A stretch of DNA of 35,089 bases from Bradyrhizobium sp. sGM-13. Its GTDB lineage: Bacteria > Pseudomonadota > Alphaproteobacteria > Rhizobiales > Xanthobacteraceae. Positions within the stretch are counted from its first letter, which is position 1. Every line of letters starts with the position of its first letter. The position numbers were made by a program, and so were the translations under genes. Shown piece by piece: positions 14,748 through 23,569 of the stretch. The stretch covers positions 1-35,089 of the forward strand of contig NZ_JAGWDK010000042.1 in NCBI RefSeq assembly GCF_018398875.1. Reading direction: 5' to 3'. A model generated the notes under the pieces. It was not told the DNA's origin, did no database searches, and saw nothing but the letters and a program-made list of their open reading frames with translations.

Positions 14748-16080
14748 CCTCCATTCCGGCGGCGAGTTCGAAGATGCGGCGGTCCGATCCGCCGGCGGCT
14801 GCGAGCATCAGCCCGACCGGCACCTCGCCTTCGCGATGCGCGGGCAGCGAGATCGCGCAGCCGTCGAGCATGTTGATCAGGGTGCAATTGCGCAAGGATC
14901 GCAAATTCTGCGTGGTGAAGGCCTGGTCGTCGGCGAGGTCGGCGATCCTGGGCGGCGTATTCGCGGTGGTCGGCAGCACCAGCGCGTCATAGGGTGCGAT
15001 GCGCTGCTCGGTTCGCGCAATGAACGAGCGGCGCGCCTTGAGGATGTCGATATAATCCGCCGCGCTGATGCCTTCGCCGCGCAGGATACGGACGCGGACA
15101 CGAGGGTCGTAGACGTCGCCTTTGCCGGTTAGCAGGTAGCGGTGCCAGGCGTAGCTTTCGGCGGCGGCAAAACCGCCCTTGCTGTTCATGACGCCGACGT
15201 CGTGAAATTCCGGCACCTCAATGCGCTCGATCAACGCGCCGTGGCGCGACAGCGTCGCCAGCGCGCGCTCGAAGGTTTTGGCGACCTCCTCGTCGAGGTC
15301 ATCGAGAGCGATCGTGGTCGGCACCGCGAGCCGCATGCCCTTGACGGTGCGCGGCTGCAACGGCTGCACGGCTTCATCCGCGAGCACAGCATCCAGCACC
15401 GCACAGCAAGCTACACTACGCGCCAGCGGCCCAAAGCTGTCGAGCGAGGAGGACAGCGGCACGCCGCCGTCGAGCGGCACGCGCACCTGCGTCGGCTTGT
15501 ACCCGACGATGCCGTTATAGGCCGCCGGAATCCGGCAGGAGCCGCCGGTATCGGTGCCGAGCGCGCCATACGCCATGCAGTCGGCGATCGAGACCGCCGC
15601 GCCCGAGGACGAGCCGCCGGGCACATGGCCGACGCTGCGGTTCCAGACGCTCTTCGGCGTGCCGTAATGCGGATTGATGCCGATGCCGGAATAGGCGAAC
15701 TCGGTCATGTTGGTGCGGCCGATCACGATGAAGCCGGCCTGGCGCAGCCGCGCCACCACGGGCGCATCGGCTTCGGCCGGCGCAGAATCTTCCAGCGCGC
15801 GAGAGCCGGCGCGGGTCACCTGCCCCTTGATGTCGTAGAGATCCTTGATCGAGACGGGAATGCCGGCATAGGGCGATGGCGCGGCGCGCGCTTTGCGCAG
15901 ATGATCCATCGCGTCGGCTGCGGCGATCGCTGCGTCCTTGTCGACGTGGATAAAGGTCCGTGCGCCCTCGCCGGCGGGATCGGCAATCCTGGCGAGGCAT
16001 TCCTCGACCAGTTTGCGCGCGGTAGTACGCCCGGAGTCGAGATCGGCAGCAAGACTGGCAAGCGTCGGATGGTCAGGCAT
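14731..16080 (-). CDS. Amidase signature family hydrolase
   Basis: A 449-residue amidase of the Ser-cisSer-Lys type, hydrolysing a C-N amide bond. The catalytic lysine is Lys79 (VSIKDLYDIKG), the cis-serine lies in the GGSSSG stretch at 155-160, and the nucleophile is Ser181 (GTDTGGSCRIPA). Two starts are possible: ATG at 16080, preceded by AAGAGAG, is preferred over the ATG five codons upstream at 16095. The long upstream frame is not protein-like. It overlaps the DUF2848 gene by 17 bp. Residues do not identify a substrate; GatA is unlikely because no GatB/GatC genes are near. Confidence 0.9.
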   Translation of the reverse strand: MPDHPTLASLAADLDSGRTTARKLVEECLARIADPAGEGARTFIHVDKDAAIAAADAMDHLRKARAAPSPYAGIPVSIKDLYDIKGQVTRAGSRALEDSAPAEADAPVVARLRQAGFIVIGRTNMTEFAYSGIGINPHYGTPKSVWNRSVGHVPGGSSSGAAVSIADCMAYGALGTDTGGSCRIPAAYNGIVGYKPTQVRVPLDGGVPLSSSLDSFGPLARSVACCAVLDAVLADEAVQPLQPRTVKGMRLAVPTTIALDDLDEEVAKTFERALATLSRHGALIERIEVPEFHDVGVMNSKGGFAAAESYAWHRYLLTGKGDVYDPRVRVRILRGEGISAADYIDILKARRSFIARTEQRIAPYDALVLPTTANTPPRIADLADDQAFTTQNLRSLRNCTLINMLDGCAISLPAHREGEVPVGLMLAAAGGSDRRIFELAAGMEDVIRV

Positions 16081-16327
16081 GGCTCTCTTGTTCATTTCTT
16101 GTGGCGTCACTCGTGGTCCGAAGCGAGCCCGATGTCGAAAGCTGCATCGGCGATTTGCCGTGGCGCGGACTATTGCCCGAGACACGCTGGCATACAAGCG
16201 CTCTCGGGCGCGGGAATGCGGCCATGCATCTCCGTCGCCGCTCGGGCCGTTGACGGGCAATAGACAATGTCGCATCAAGGCCGCAACAAGCGGGTAACGC
16301 CCGACTTCCCAAGGAGAAACTGCCGAC

Positions 16328-16741
16328 ATGGCTGAGCCCGCGCGCGCCAAACCAAAGCCAACCCCGGAGACCCAGCATTTCTGGGACGGCACGCAGGCCG
16401 GCGAGTTGCGCCTGCAGCGCTGCGACGCCTGCGCCAACGTCTATTTCCCGCCGCGCCCGTTCTGCCCGTCCTGCGCCTCGCGCAAGGTTTCCGTGTTCAA
16501 GGCCAGTGGCAAGGGCAAGCTCTACAGCTATGTCATCAACCACCGCCCGGCCGCGCCCGGCTTCACCCCGCCTTACGCCATCGCCGTCGTCGAACTCGAC
16601 GAGGGTCCGCGCATGATGAGCAACATCATCGATTGCCCGCAGACGCCGGAGGCGCTGGAACTCGACATGAAGCTCGAGGTCGCGTTCGAAAAGCTCGACG
16701 ACAAGATCACCCTTCCCATGTTCCGTCCGGCGAAGGTTTAA
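16328..16741 (+). CDS. Zn-ribbon OB-fold protein (DUF35)
   Basis: A 137-residue protein with an N-terminal rubredoxin-like zinc ribbon, Cys32-x2-Cys35 and Cys46-x2-Cys49 (RCDACANVYFPPRPFCPSC), followed by an OB-fold (about 55-130). Such proteins pair with non-decarboxylating thiolases and help acyl-CoA binding or turnover. AAGGAG lies shortly upstream of the ATG. It begins a unit with the thiolase, only 5 bp apart. The 247-bp region to the diverging amidase gene contains no repeat of the classes seen elsewhere and no clear promoter by eye. Confidence 0.92.
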   Translation: MAEPARAKPKPTPETQHFWDGTQAGELRLQRCDACANVYFPPRPFCPSCASRKVSVFKASGKGKLYSYVINHRPAAPGFTPPYAIAVVELDEGPRMMSNIIDCPQTPEALELDMKLEVAFEKLDDKITLPMFRPAKV

Positions 16742-16746
16742 GCACC

Positions 16747-17886
16747 ATGCGCAGGAATCAAGTTGCCGTCGTCGGTGCTGCCGAGACCACCGAACTCGGC
16801 GTCATCCCGAACATGTCGCAGATCCAGCTCCACGCGGATGCGGCGCTCAATGCTATCGCCGACGCCGGGCTAAAGCTGTCGGACATCGATGGTATCGCGA
16901 CCGCCGTGGAAACTCCGCAGCAGATCGCCCATTACCTCGGCATCACCCCGACCTGGGTGGACGGCACGTCCGTCGGCGGCTGTTCGTTCATGCTGCACGT
17001 CCGCCATGCGGCGGCAGCGATCGAGGCCGGCCTGTGCAAGACCGTGCTGATCACCCACGCCGAGAGCGGAAAATCGATGATCGGCAAATTGCCGCGCTCG
17101 ATCCCCGCCGACAGCCTGCAGGGCCAGTTCGAGGCGCCGTTCGGCGTCTACGGCCCGCCCAGCATGTTCCCGATTCCCGTGCTGCGCTACATGAAGACTT
17201 ACGGCATCACCCATGAGCAGATCGCCATGGTCGCCGTCGTGCAGCGCGAGTGGGCCGCGATGAATCCGCGCGCGACGATGAAGGACCCGATCACGGTTGC
17301 GGACGTATTGAACTCGCGGATGATCGCCTACCCGTTCCGCCTGCTGCAGTGCTGCCTCGTTACCGACGGCGGGGGCGCGCTGATCCTGACCTCGGCCGAC
17401 CGCGCCAAGGACTTTCCGAGAAAGCCGGTCTACATCCTCGGCACCGGCGAGAGCGTGGAAACGCCGATGGTCAGCCAGATGGAGACATTCAACTCCTCGC
17501 GCGCCTTCAAGGTCGCAGGTCCCACCGCCTTCAAGGAAGCCGGCATCACCCACAAGGATGTCGATCATTTGATGATTTACGATGCCTTCGCGCATCTGCC
17601 GCTCTACGGCCTCGGCGATCTCGGCTTCATGCCGCACGAAGAGACCGGCAAGTTCATCGCCGATGGCAACACCCGCCCCGGCGGCAAGCTGCCGCTCAAC
17701 ACCAATGGCGGCGGACTGAGCTACATGCATTCCGGCATGTACGGCATGTACGCGCTGCAGGAGAGCGTGCGGCAAATGCGCGGCATCGCGCCGGCGCAGG
17801 TCAAGGACGCGAAGATTTCGGTCTGCCACGGCGTCGGCGGCATGTTCGCGGCGAGTGGCACGATCATCTTTACGAACGAGAAATGA
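16747..17886 (+). CDS. Thiolase-family acyl-CoA acetyltransferase (SCP-x-like)
   Basis: A 379-residue thiolase-fold enzyme of the SCP-2/x type that partners with DUF35 zinc-ribbon proteins. The nucleophile position is Cys79 (GTSVGGCSFMLH). The NTNGGGLSYMHSGMYGM segment and the late His361 (CHGVGGMF) form the rest of the site. It would cleave or form a beta-ketoacyl-CoA, in many related clusters from an aromatic, terpenoid or steroid side chain. It is slightly shorter than classical degradative thiolases (about 390-400). The following SDR gene is 180 bp downstream, behind a repeat, and may belong to the same transcript. Confidence 0.9.
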   Translation: MRRNQVAVVGAAETTELGVIPNMSQIQLHADAALNAIADAGLKLSDIDGIATAVETPQQIAHYLGITPTWVDGTSVGGCSFMLHVRHAAAAIEAGLCKTVLITHAESGKSMIGKLPRSIPADSLQGQFEAPFGVYGPPSMFPIPVLRYMKTYGITHEQIAMVAVVQREWAAMNPRATMKDPITVADVLNSRMIAYPFRLLQCCLVTDGGGALILTSADRAKDFPRKPVYILGTGESVETPMVSQMETFNSSRAFKVAGPTAFKEAGITHKDVDHLMIYDAFAHLPLYGLGDLGFMPHEETGKFIADGNTRPGGKLPLNTNGGGLSYMHSGMYGMYALQESVRQMRGIAPAQVKDAKISVCHGVGGMFAASGTIIFTNEK

Positions 17887-17898
17887 GCGAGCTGCTCG

Positions 17899-18036
17899 CC
17901 TCTCCCTCTCCCCGTTCTTACGGGGAGAGGGTCGGGGTGAGGGGCTGCTTCCACACACTCGGACTCGCGGAGAGTCCCCCTCACCCGGATCGCATCTGCG
18001 ATGCGATCCGACCTCTCCCCGCAAGCGGGGCGAGGT
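17899..18036. repeat. Composite palindromic repeat, type 2, copy 2 (reverse orientation)
   Basis: The same three-hairpin element as at 1640-1790 but inverted: a CTCTCCCCG stem pair, then the GGATCGCATC/GATGCGATCC stem near 17987-18009, then CTCTCCCC/GGGGCGAG. It fills most of the thiolase-SDR gap. Both copies lie between same-strand genes, 12-27 bp from a stop or start codon. Confidence 0.8.
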
Positions 18037-18066
18037 AGGAACGCACAACTCAATCGGAGACCCCCA

Positions 18067-18981
18067 ATGACAAAATCACTGCAAGACAAAGTCATCATCG
18101 TCACCGGCGCCGGCCGCGGCATCGGGCGCGAGATCGCACTGCTTTGCGCCGCGGAAGGCGCAAAGGTCGTCGTCAACGATCCCGGCGTTGCCGCCGACGG
18201 CGCCGGATCGAACGCGGCGCCCGCCGAGGAGGTAGTCGAGGAGATCAAGAAGCGCGGCGGCACCGCGGTCGCCAATTTCGAGTCGGTGGCAGAAGCGATC
18301 CCGGCGAGCAAGATCGTGAAGACGGCAACCGATCATTTCGGCCGGCTCGACGGCGTCGTCAACAATGCCGGCATCTTGCGCGACATGATCTTCCACAAAA
18401 TGAGCGTGGAAGCCTTCGAGGCCGTCATCAAGGTACACCTGATGGGCTCGTTCTATGTCAGCCACGCCGCAGCACGGCTTTACCGCGAACAGGAGAGCGG
18501 CTCCTTCGTGCATTTCACCTCGACCTCGGGTCTGATCGGCAATTTCGGCCAGGCCAACTACGCCGCCGCCAAGCTCGGCATCGTCGGCCTGTCGAAGTCG
18601 ATCGCACTCGACATGGGCCGCTTCAACGTCCGCTCGAACTGCGTCTCGCCGTTCGCCTGGACCCGCATGATCGGCACCATCCCGACCGAGACCGAGGCCG
18701 AGAAGGCGCGCGTCGCAAAGATCCAGCAGATGGGTCCGGAGAAGATCGCGCCGCTCTGCGCCTATCTGCTCAGCGACGCCGCCAAGGACGTCACCGGGCA
18801 GATCTTCGGCGTGCGCATGAACGAGATTTTCCTGTTCAGCCAGAATCGTCCGCTGCGCTCGGTGCAGCGGAGCGAAGGCTGGACGCCGCAAACCATCGCC
18901 GAGCACGGCATGCCGGCGCTTGCGGGATCGTTCTACAAGCTCGATCGCTCCGCAGACATCTTCACGTGGGATCCGATCTGA
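18067..18981 (+). CDS. SDR-family 3-hydroxyacyl-CoA dehydrogenase-like protein
   Basis: A 304-residue short-chain dehydrogenase. The cofactor loop is TGAGRGIG (13-20), then NNAG (99-102), and the catalytic set is Ser152 (TSTSG), Tyr165 and Lys169 (YAAAK). The insert VVVNDPGVAADGAGSNAAPAEEVV after the second strand is typical of the dehydrogenase unit of peroxisomal multifunctional enzyme type 2, which oxidises (R)-3-hydroxyacyl-CoA. That fits the thiolase upstream. It is longer than a plain SDR, with about 40 extra C-terminal residues and no hydratase domain attached. CGGAGA precedes the ATG. Confidence 0.87.
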   Translation: MTKSLQDKVIIVTGAGRGIGREIALLCAAEGAKVVVNDPGVAADGAGSNAAPAEEVVEEIKKRGGTAVANFESVAEAIPASKIVKTATDHFGRLDGVVNNAGILRDMIFHKMSVEAFEAVIKVHLMGSFYVSHAAARLYREQESGSFVHFTSTSGLIGNFGQANYAAAKLGIVGLSKSIALDMGRFNVRSNCVSPFAWTRMIGTIPTETEAEKARVAKIQQMGPEKIAPLCAYLLSDAAKDVTGQIFGVRMNEIFLFSQNRPLRSVQRSEGWTPQTIAEHGMPALAGSFYKLDRSADIFTWDPI

Positions 18982-18998
18982 GAACGACTCCCCACGAG

Positions 18999-19115
18999 GT
19001 CGTCCCTGCGAACGCAGGGACCCATACGCCGCGGCCTATTTGTCGAGCGCTGGGTAGTTATCTTCTGAAACAATCGAAGCCGGTGGTGATGGGTCCCTGC
19101 GTTCGCAGGGACGAC
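18999..19115. repeat. 120-bp element with terminal hairpins (copy B)
   Basis: Length 117 bp. The left arm continues into CCATACGCCGCGGCC and the right arm starts GGTGGTGATGGG. Compared with copy E at 27041-27179 the middle is recognisably the same but inverted, which shows that the element has a direction. Confidence 0.88.
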
Positions 19116-19182
19116 GACTTCCGCCATCTCTGACTATTTCACCACAGCCCGCCCGCTTTATGCCGGAATGCGAGCCGATGTT

Positions 19183-19214
19183 TTTCCTCCCAAACAAAAA
19201 TACACGGGAGGAAA
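19183..19214 (+). promoter_or_regulatory. Hairpin sequestering the Shine-Dalgarno of the SMP-30 gene
   Basis: TTTCCTCCC at 19183-19191 is perfectly complementary to GGGAGGAAA at 19206-19214, separated by a 14-base A-rich loop. The right arm is the ribosome binding site, and the ATG at 19217 follows two bases later. In RNA this nine-pair stem would hide the site, a layout used by RNA thermometers and other translational switches. Confidence 0.6.
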
Positions 19215-19216
19215 TC

Positions 19217-20383
19217 ATGACAACCTCGCTGACCTTTTCCGATTCCCAACAACAAGGCGGCGGTTTTGACCGTCGCAAAATACTGACCGGCGCGGCAGCG
19301 CTCGCCGCTTCCGCCGTAACGATGAAGACGGCTTCCGCGGCCTCTGTGGCGCCACTCGGCCAGACCGCTGCGCCAACCACCGCAACGCCGCCTCTGCCGC
19401 TCGGCCCGCTTCCCGGCGCCCGCTATCCGGACGCTCGCCTGGAGTCGATGAAGAAACCGAAGGTTTCGTTCGGGCCGACAGGCTTTCCGGCCTTCGCCGG
19501 CACCATGGCGGTCGAGCGCGTCGCCACCGGATTCCGTTGGGCCGAAGGCCCGGTCTACTTTGCAGCCGGGCGTTACGTGCTGTTCTCCGATATTCCCAAC
19601 AATCGCATCATGCGCTTCTCGGAGGATGACGGTCATCTCAGCGTGTATCGCCAGCCGTCGATGAACTCGAACGGCAACACCATCGATCGCGAGGGACGCC
19701 TGATCACGTGCGAACATTCCGGCCGGCGGGTCACCCGGACCGAACTCGACGGCTCGATCACTATCATCGCCGATAAGTACAACGGCAAGAAACTGAATTC
19801 GCCGAACGACGCGGTCGTCGCGGCCGACGGTTCGATCTGGTTCTGCGATCCAGCCTACGGAATCGGCGGCTATTACGAGGGCATCAAGGCCGAGCCCGAG
19901 CAGGAAAAGAAAAACGTCTACCGGGTGGATCCGAAATCCGGCGACATCAAGATGGTGGTCGATGACTTCGTGCAGCCGAACGGCCTTTGCTTCTCACCTG
20001 ACGAGAAGAAGCTCTATATCTGCGATACCGGCTTCACCGACGGACCGGATAACCCGTCGCATATCCGCGTGTTCGACGTGGATCTCGCGGCCGGAAAGCT
20101 TTCGAACAGCAAGGTCTTTGCGGACATGCCCAAGCCCAGTATTACCGATGGGCTGCGCTGCGACACGGCCGGGCGCCTTTGGTGCTCCGTGGGTTGGGGA
20201 GATCCGAATGAGGACGGCGTGCGCTGCTACACTCCTGACGGCGATCTCCTCGGCAAGATCCACATACCGGAAACTGTCGCCAACCTGTGCTTCGGCGGTC
20301 AGCAGCGGAACAGACTCTACATCTGCGGCTCGTCATCGCTCTATGCGGTCTATACGAGTGCGCAGGGCGCGTTGAAGCCGTGA
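19217..20383 (+). CDS. Tat-exported SMP-30/gluconolactonase-like protein
   Basis: A 388-residue six-bladed propeller lactonase-type protein. The N terminus carries a twin-arginine signal (Arg19-Arg20, FDRRKILTG) and a hydrophobic, alanine-rich stretch ending near ASA (about 41), so export to the periplasm is expected. The SMP-30 metal site is suggested by Glu in FRWAEGPVYF, NGNTIDREGRL, LNSPNDAVV and SITDGLRCD. The usual reaction is opening of a sugar lactone, but relatives include other esterases. It stands alone: an SDR upstream beyond 235 bp, and convergent ppc downstream. The start is fixed by a very strong GGGAGGAAA site, which lies inside a hairpin. Confidence 0.9.
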   Translation: MTTSLTFSDSQQQGGGFDRRKILTGAAALAASAVTMKTASAASVAPLGQTAAPTTATPPLPLGPLPGARYPDARLESMKKPKVSFGPTGFPAFAGTMAVERVATGFRWAEGPVYFAAGRYVLFSDIPNNRIMRFSEDDGHLSVYRQPSMNSNGNTIDREGRLITCEHSGRRVTRTELDGSITIIADKYNGKKLNSPNDAVVAADGSIWFCDPAYGIGGYYEGIKAEPEQEKKNVYRVDPKSGDIKMVVDDFVQPNGLCFSPDEKKLYICDTGFTDGPDNPSHIRVFDVDLAAGKLSNSKVFADMPKPSITDGLRCDTAGRLWCSVGWGDPNEDGVRCYTPDGDLLGKIHIPETVANLCFGGQQRNRLYICGSSSLYAVYTSAQGALKP

Positions 20384-20401
20384 ACGCGAAGAGCGCTGTT
20401 A

Positions 20402-20417
20402 GGTGGGATCTCCCACC
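20402..20417. terminator. Short hairpin downstream of the SMP-30 gene
   Basis: GGTGGGATCTCCCACC is a seven-pair inverted repeat with a two-base centre, 19 bp after the stop codon. There is no T-run after it, so intrinsic termination is weakly supported. Confidence 0.3.
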
Positions 20418-20422
20418 ACGAA

Positions 20423-20541
20423 GTCGTCCCCGCGCACGCGGGGACCCATAACCACAGGGTTCTGTAGCTGAAGGATGATGTCTCCCATCCTCCCCTACTG
20501 ATAGATCACGCGGTATGGGTCCCTGCGTTCGCAGGGACGAC
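20423..20541. repeat. 120-bp element with terminal hairpins (copy C)
   Basis: Length 119 bp, in the gap between the convergent SMP-30 and ppc genes. The left-arm hairpin is GTCCCCGCGCACGCGGGGAC, in which the usual T:A stem pair is replaced by C:G on both sides. The right arm has the usual sequence. Confidence 0.88.
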
Positions 20542-20559
20542 GGCCGAGGTTTGCTTCCC

Positions 20560-23346
20560 TCACCCGCTATTCCTCAACCCTGCAGAAATCCCGTTAATCG
20601 TAAGCTGAATCCCGCGCAGCACCTGCTCGTCCGGACTATGCGAGCGATGCTCCTTCAACAATTCGACCTGCACGTGGTTGAGCGGATCGAGGTAGGGGAA
20701 GCGATTGCGGATTGAGCGTTCCAGCAGCGGGTTGCCCTGCAAGAGGCGCTCGTGGCCCATGATGTCGAGCAGGGCCTCGATCGAGGCATGCCACTCGCGC
20801 CGGATGCGCCCGAAGATGCTTTCGCGCAACGCCACGTCGGGCACCAGCTCCGCGTAGCGCGAGGCGATCGCAATCGAGCTCTTGGCCAGCACCATGTCCA
20901 TGTTCGACAGCAGCGTGCGGAAGAACGGCCATTCGCGGTAGAGCTCCTGCAGGAACGGCATGCCCTGCTCCGGGTGCTCCGCAATCCAGGTCTCGACCGC
21001 GGAGCCGAAGCCGTACCAGCCCGGCAGCATCAGCCGACACTGCGCCCAACTGAACACCCAGGGGATGGCGCGCAGGTCCTCCATTTCGCGGGTCTTCTTG
21101 CGCGACGCCGGGCGGCTGCCGATGTTGAGCGTCGAGATTTCGGTGATGACGGTGGAGCCCCAGAAATAATCGGCAAAGCCTTCGGTCTCATAGACCAGCC
21201 CGCGGTAAGCCTTGAATGCCAGCGCCGACAATTGCTCCATTGCCGTCAGATACTCTTTCCGCGGCGCGCTCTGCCGGGGATGCAGCAAGCTCGCCTCCAG
21301 CGTCGCCGCGGCCAGGATTTCCAGATTGCTGCGGCCGACTTCCGGATTGGAATATTTGCTGGAGATGATTTCACCCTGCTCGGTGATGCGGATCTGTCCG
21401 TTCACCGCGCCGCCGGGCTGTGCGATGATGGCGTCGTAGCTCGGCCCGCCGCCGCGGCCGACCGATCCGCCACGGCCGTGAAACAGCCGCAAGCGCACGC
21501 CGTGACGCTCGAACACGTCGACCAGTTCGATTTCGGCCTTATACAGCTCCCAGCCCGAAGTGACGAAGCCGCCGTCCTTGTTGCTGTCGGAATAGCCGAG
21601 CATCACTTCCTGGATGGCGCCACGGCTGTCGACCAGCCTGCGGTAATCGTGCAGCGCCAGCATCCGGTCCATGATGCCCGATGAGGCCTGCAAATCCTCG
21701 ATGGTTTCGAACAGCGGCACGATGTTGATGGCGCTACGGCCGGACGGATTGACGAGGCCGACCTCCTTCAACAGGACCGCCACCTCCAGCATGTCCGACA
21801 TGCCCTTGCACATGGAGATGATGCATTGGTGGATCACGTCGGGGCCGAAGCGCGCATGGGCCTCGGCGGCTGCGCGGAACACTGCGAGCTCGCCAAGTGT
21901 TTCTTCGCTGTACTTGACGAATACCGAGGTCAGCGGCCTGGCGCTGCGCAGCTCGCGCAGCAGCAGATGGATGCGGGCCTCCTCACTCAGTGCTAGATAG
22001 GACATGCCGGGGATGGCGGCATCGAACAGTTCAGCGATCGTGCGCTCGTGCACCGCGGAATTCTGCCTGATGTCGAGCCGGGCCAGATGAAAGCCGAAGC
22101 AATCCACGGCACGACGCAGCAAACGCAACCGACCGCGCGCGATCACGCCCGAATTGTTCGCAATCAGCGATCGATCCAGAACGTCGAGATCGGCTTTGAA
22201 CTCCTTCACGCTCGCATAAGGCGCGGCCTCGCCGACCGGACGACGCGTCGTCTCGACCTCGAGCTTTGCAGCGGTCGCGGTCAGCCTTGCATAGATGCCG
22301 GATACTGCGAGCCGATATGGTTCACCGCTCCTGTGCGGCGACGTATCCGGGGACCGCTCGGCCAGCGCGCGCAATTCGTCGGAGACGTCGGCCAGGTGCG
22401 CGGCCAGCGACAATTCGGAGCCGAGGACATGCAACTCTTCCAGATAGAAGTTCATCACCCGGCTAGACTGCAGGCGCAGCGTGCCGCGCATGACGTCGGC
22501 AGTGACAAAGGGATTGCCGTCGCGGTCGCCGCCGATCCAGCTTCCCACGGTCAGGAACGACGCCAGCTCGCCGGGCGCATCGCCGTCCTCCCGATTCAAC
22601 CGGTCCTCCAGCGCGCAGTGCAGCCGCGGCACCTCGTGCAGGAAGGTGTAGTCGTAGAATGACAGGCCGTTGGCGACTTCGTCGAGCACGGTCAGCTTGG
22701 TCCGGCGTAGCAGGTTGGTCTGCCACAGCGTCAGTACGGCGCGGCGCAACTGCTCGTCGCAGGCCTCGGCCTCCTCCGGCGTAAGCTGGACGCGCTCGCG
22801 CCGGTCGAGCAGCGCGGCGATCTCCATCTCGCGGTCGATCGTGCTCTTGCGGCGGACTTCCGTGGGATGCGCCGTTAGGACCGGGCTGACCTGGGCCCCC
22901 TTGAAGAAGCGGCGCAGCTCGGCCGCGCTGATCCCCGCGGCCTTTGCGTGAGCGAGCGTCTGGGTCAGCGCGCTCGGTCGCGGCCCGCCGGGACCGCGGC
23001 CACGTATCTGGCGGATGTTGTTCTGGTCCTCGGCGATGTTGGCGAGATGCGAAAAATAGCTGAAGGCGCGGACGATCCGCACGGTATCGCTGATCGACAT
23101 GCTATCGAGGATGGTCTCGAGCTCCCGCCGCGCCAGCTTGTCCTCGTCGCGATGGAACCGGATCGAAGTCTGCCTGATACGTTCGACCAGATCGAAGACG
23201 TCAGCGCCTTCCTGGTCGCGGACGGTATCACCGAGAATCCGCCCGAGCAGGCGAATGTCGGTCCGCAGCCGCGCATCCTCCTCCCACGCCAGCGCCTCGT
23301 CGCTGGACCGGACTTCGATGTCGGAAGGCATGGTCTGGGAAGACAT
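20560..23346 (-). CDS. ppc: Phosphoenolpyruvate carboxylase
   Basis: A 928-residue cytoplasmic enzyme that adds bicarbonate to phosphoenolpyruvate to make oxaloacetate, refilling the TCA cycle. Landmarks in order: VLTAHPTEV with catalytic His160, GSWIGGDRDGNPFVT, the glycine-rich LFHGRGGSVGRGGGP loop and the conserved C-terminal GLRNSG end (usually NTG). It is about 45 residues longer than the E. coli protein, mostly at the N terminus. The ATG at 23346 has GAGGTG ten bases upstream; Met6 is an alternative. It appears monocistronic, between a convergent lactonase gene and an acyl-CoA ligase gene. Confidence 0.97.
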   Translation of the reverse strand: MSSQTMPSDIEVRSSDEALAWEEDARLRTDIRLLGRILGDTVRDQEGADVFDLVERIRQTSIRFHRDEDKLARRELETILDSMSISDTVRIVRAFSYFSHLANIAEDQNNIRQIRGRGPGGPRPSALTQTLAHAKAAGISAAELRRFFKGAQVSPVLTAHPTEVRRKSTIDREMEIAALLDRRERVQLTPEEAEACDEQLRRAVLTLWQTNLLRRTKLTVLDEVANGLSFYDYTFLHEVPRLHCALEDRLNREDGDAPGELASFLTVGSWIGGDRDGNPFVTADVMRGTLRLQSSRVMNFYLEELHVLGSELSLAAHLADVSDELRALAERSPDTSPHRSGEPYRLAVSGIYARLTATAAKLEVETTRRPVGEAAPYASVKEFKADLDVLDRSLIANNSGVIARGRLRLLRRAVDCFGFHLARLDIRQNSAVHERTIAELFDAAIPGMSYLALSEEARIHLLLRELRSARPLTSVFVKYSEETLGELAVFRAAAEAHARFGPDVIHQCIISMCKGMSDMLEVAVLLKEVGLVNPSGRSAINIVPLFETIEDLQASSGIMDRMLALHDYRRLVDSRGAIQEVMLGYSDSNKDGGFVTSGWELYKAEIELVDVFERHGVRLRLFHGRGGSVGRGGGPSYDAIIAQPGGAVNGQIRITEQGEIISSKYSNPEVGRSNLEILAAATLEASLLHPRQSAPRKEYLTAMEQLSALAFKAYRGLVYETEGFADYFWGSTVITEISTLNIGSRPASRKKTREMEDLRAIPWVFSWAQCRLMLPGWYGFGSAVETWIAEHPEQGMPFLQELYREWPFFRTLLSNMDMVLAKSSIAIASRYAELVPDVALRESIFGRIRREWHASIEALLDIMGHERLLQGNPLLERSIRNRFPYLDPLNHVQVELLKEHRSHSPDEQVLRGIQLTINGISAGLRNSG

Positions 23347-23443
23347 TGGCTGGCCACCTCAAACTGCCCGGCTCGTCCGAGTGTGCAATTTTTCTGCCGC
23401 AGTGCAAGATAAAGATGTGGGCTTGCCTACCTCCCTGCTTGGC

Positions 23444-23563
23444 GTCGTCCCTGCGAACGCAGGGATCCATACTCCGTGTCTTCTCTTAGGGCACACTGGG
23501 GGGAGAGATCTCTTCCAACCCCCGCAGCCTGTGGTTATGGGTCCCTGCGTTCGCAGGGACGAC
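23444..23563. repeat. 120-bp element with terminal hairpins (copy D)
   Basis: Length 120 bp, between the acyl-CoA ligase stop codon and the ppc start (both leftward). Arms carry the standard GTCCCTGCG/CGCAGGGA(C) hairpins. The right side reads CCTGTGGTTATGGG. It is in the same orientation as copy B. Confidence 0.88.
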
Positions 23564-23569
23564 AGGATA

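Noticed and set aside
19160..19216. Earlier ATG at 19160 for the SMP-30 gene
   Set aside because: It would put the strong GGGAGGAAA site inside the gene and move the twin-arginine signal inward.
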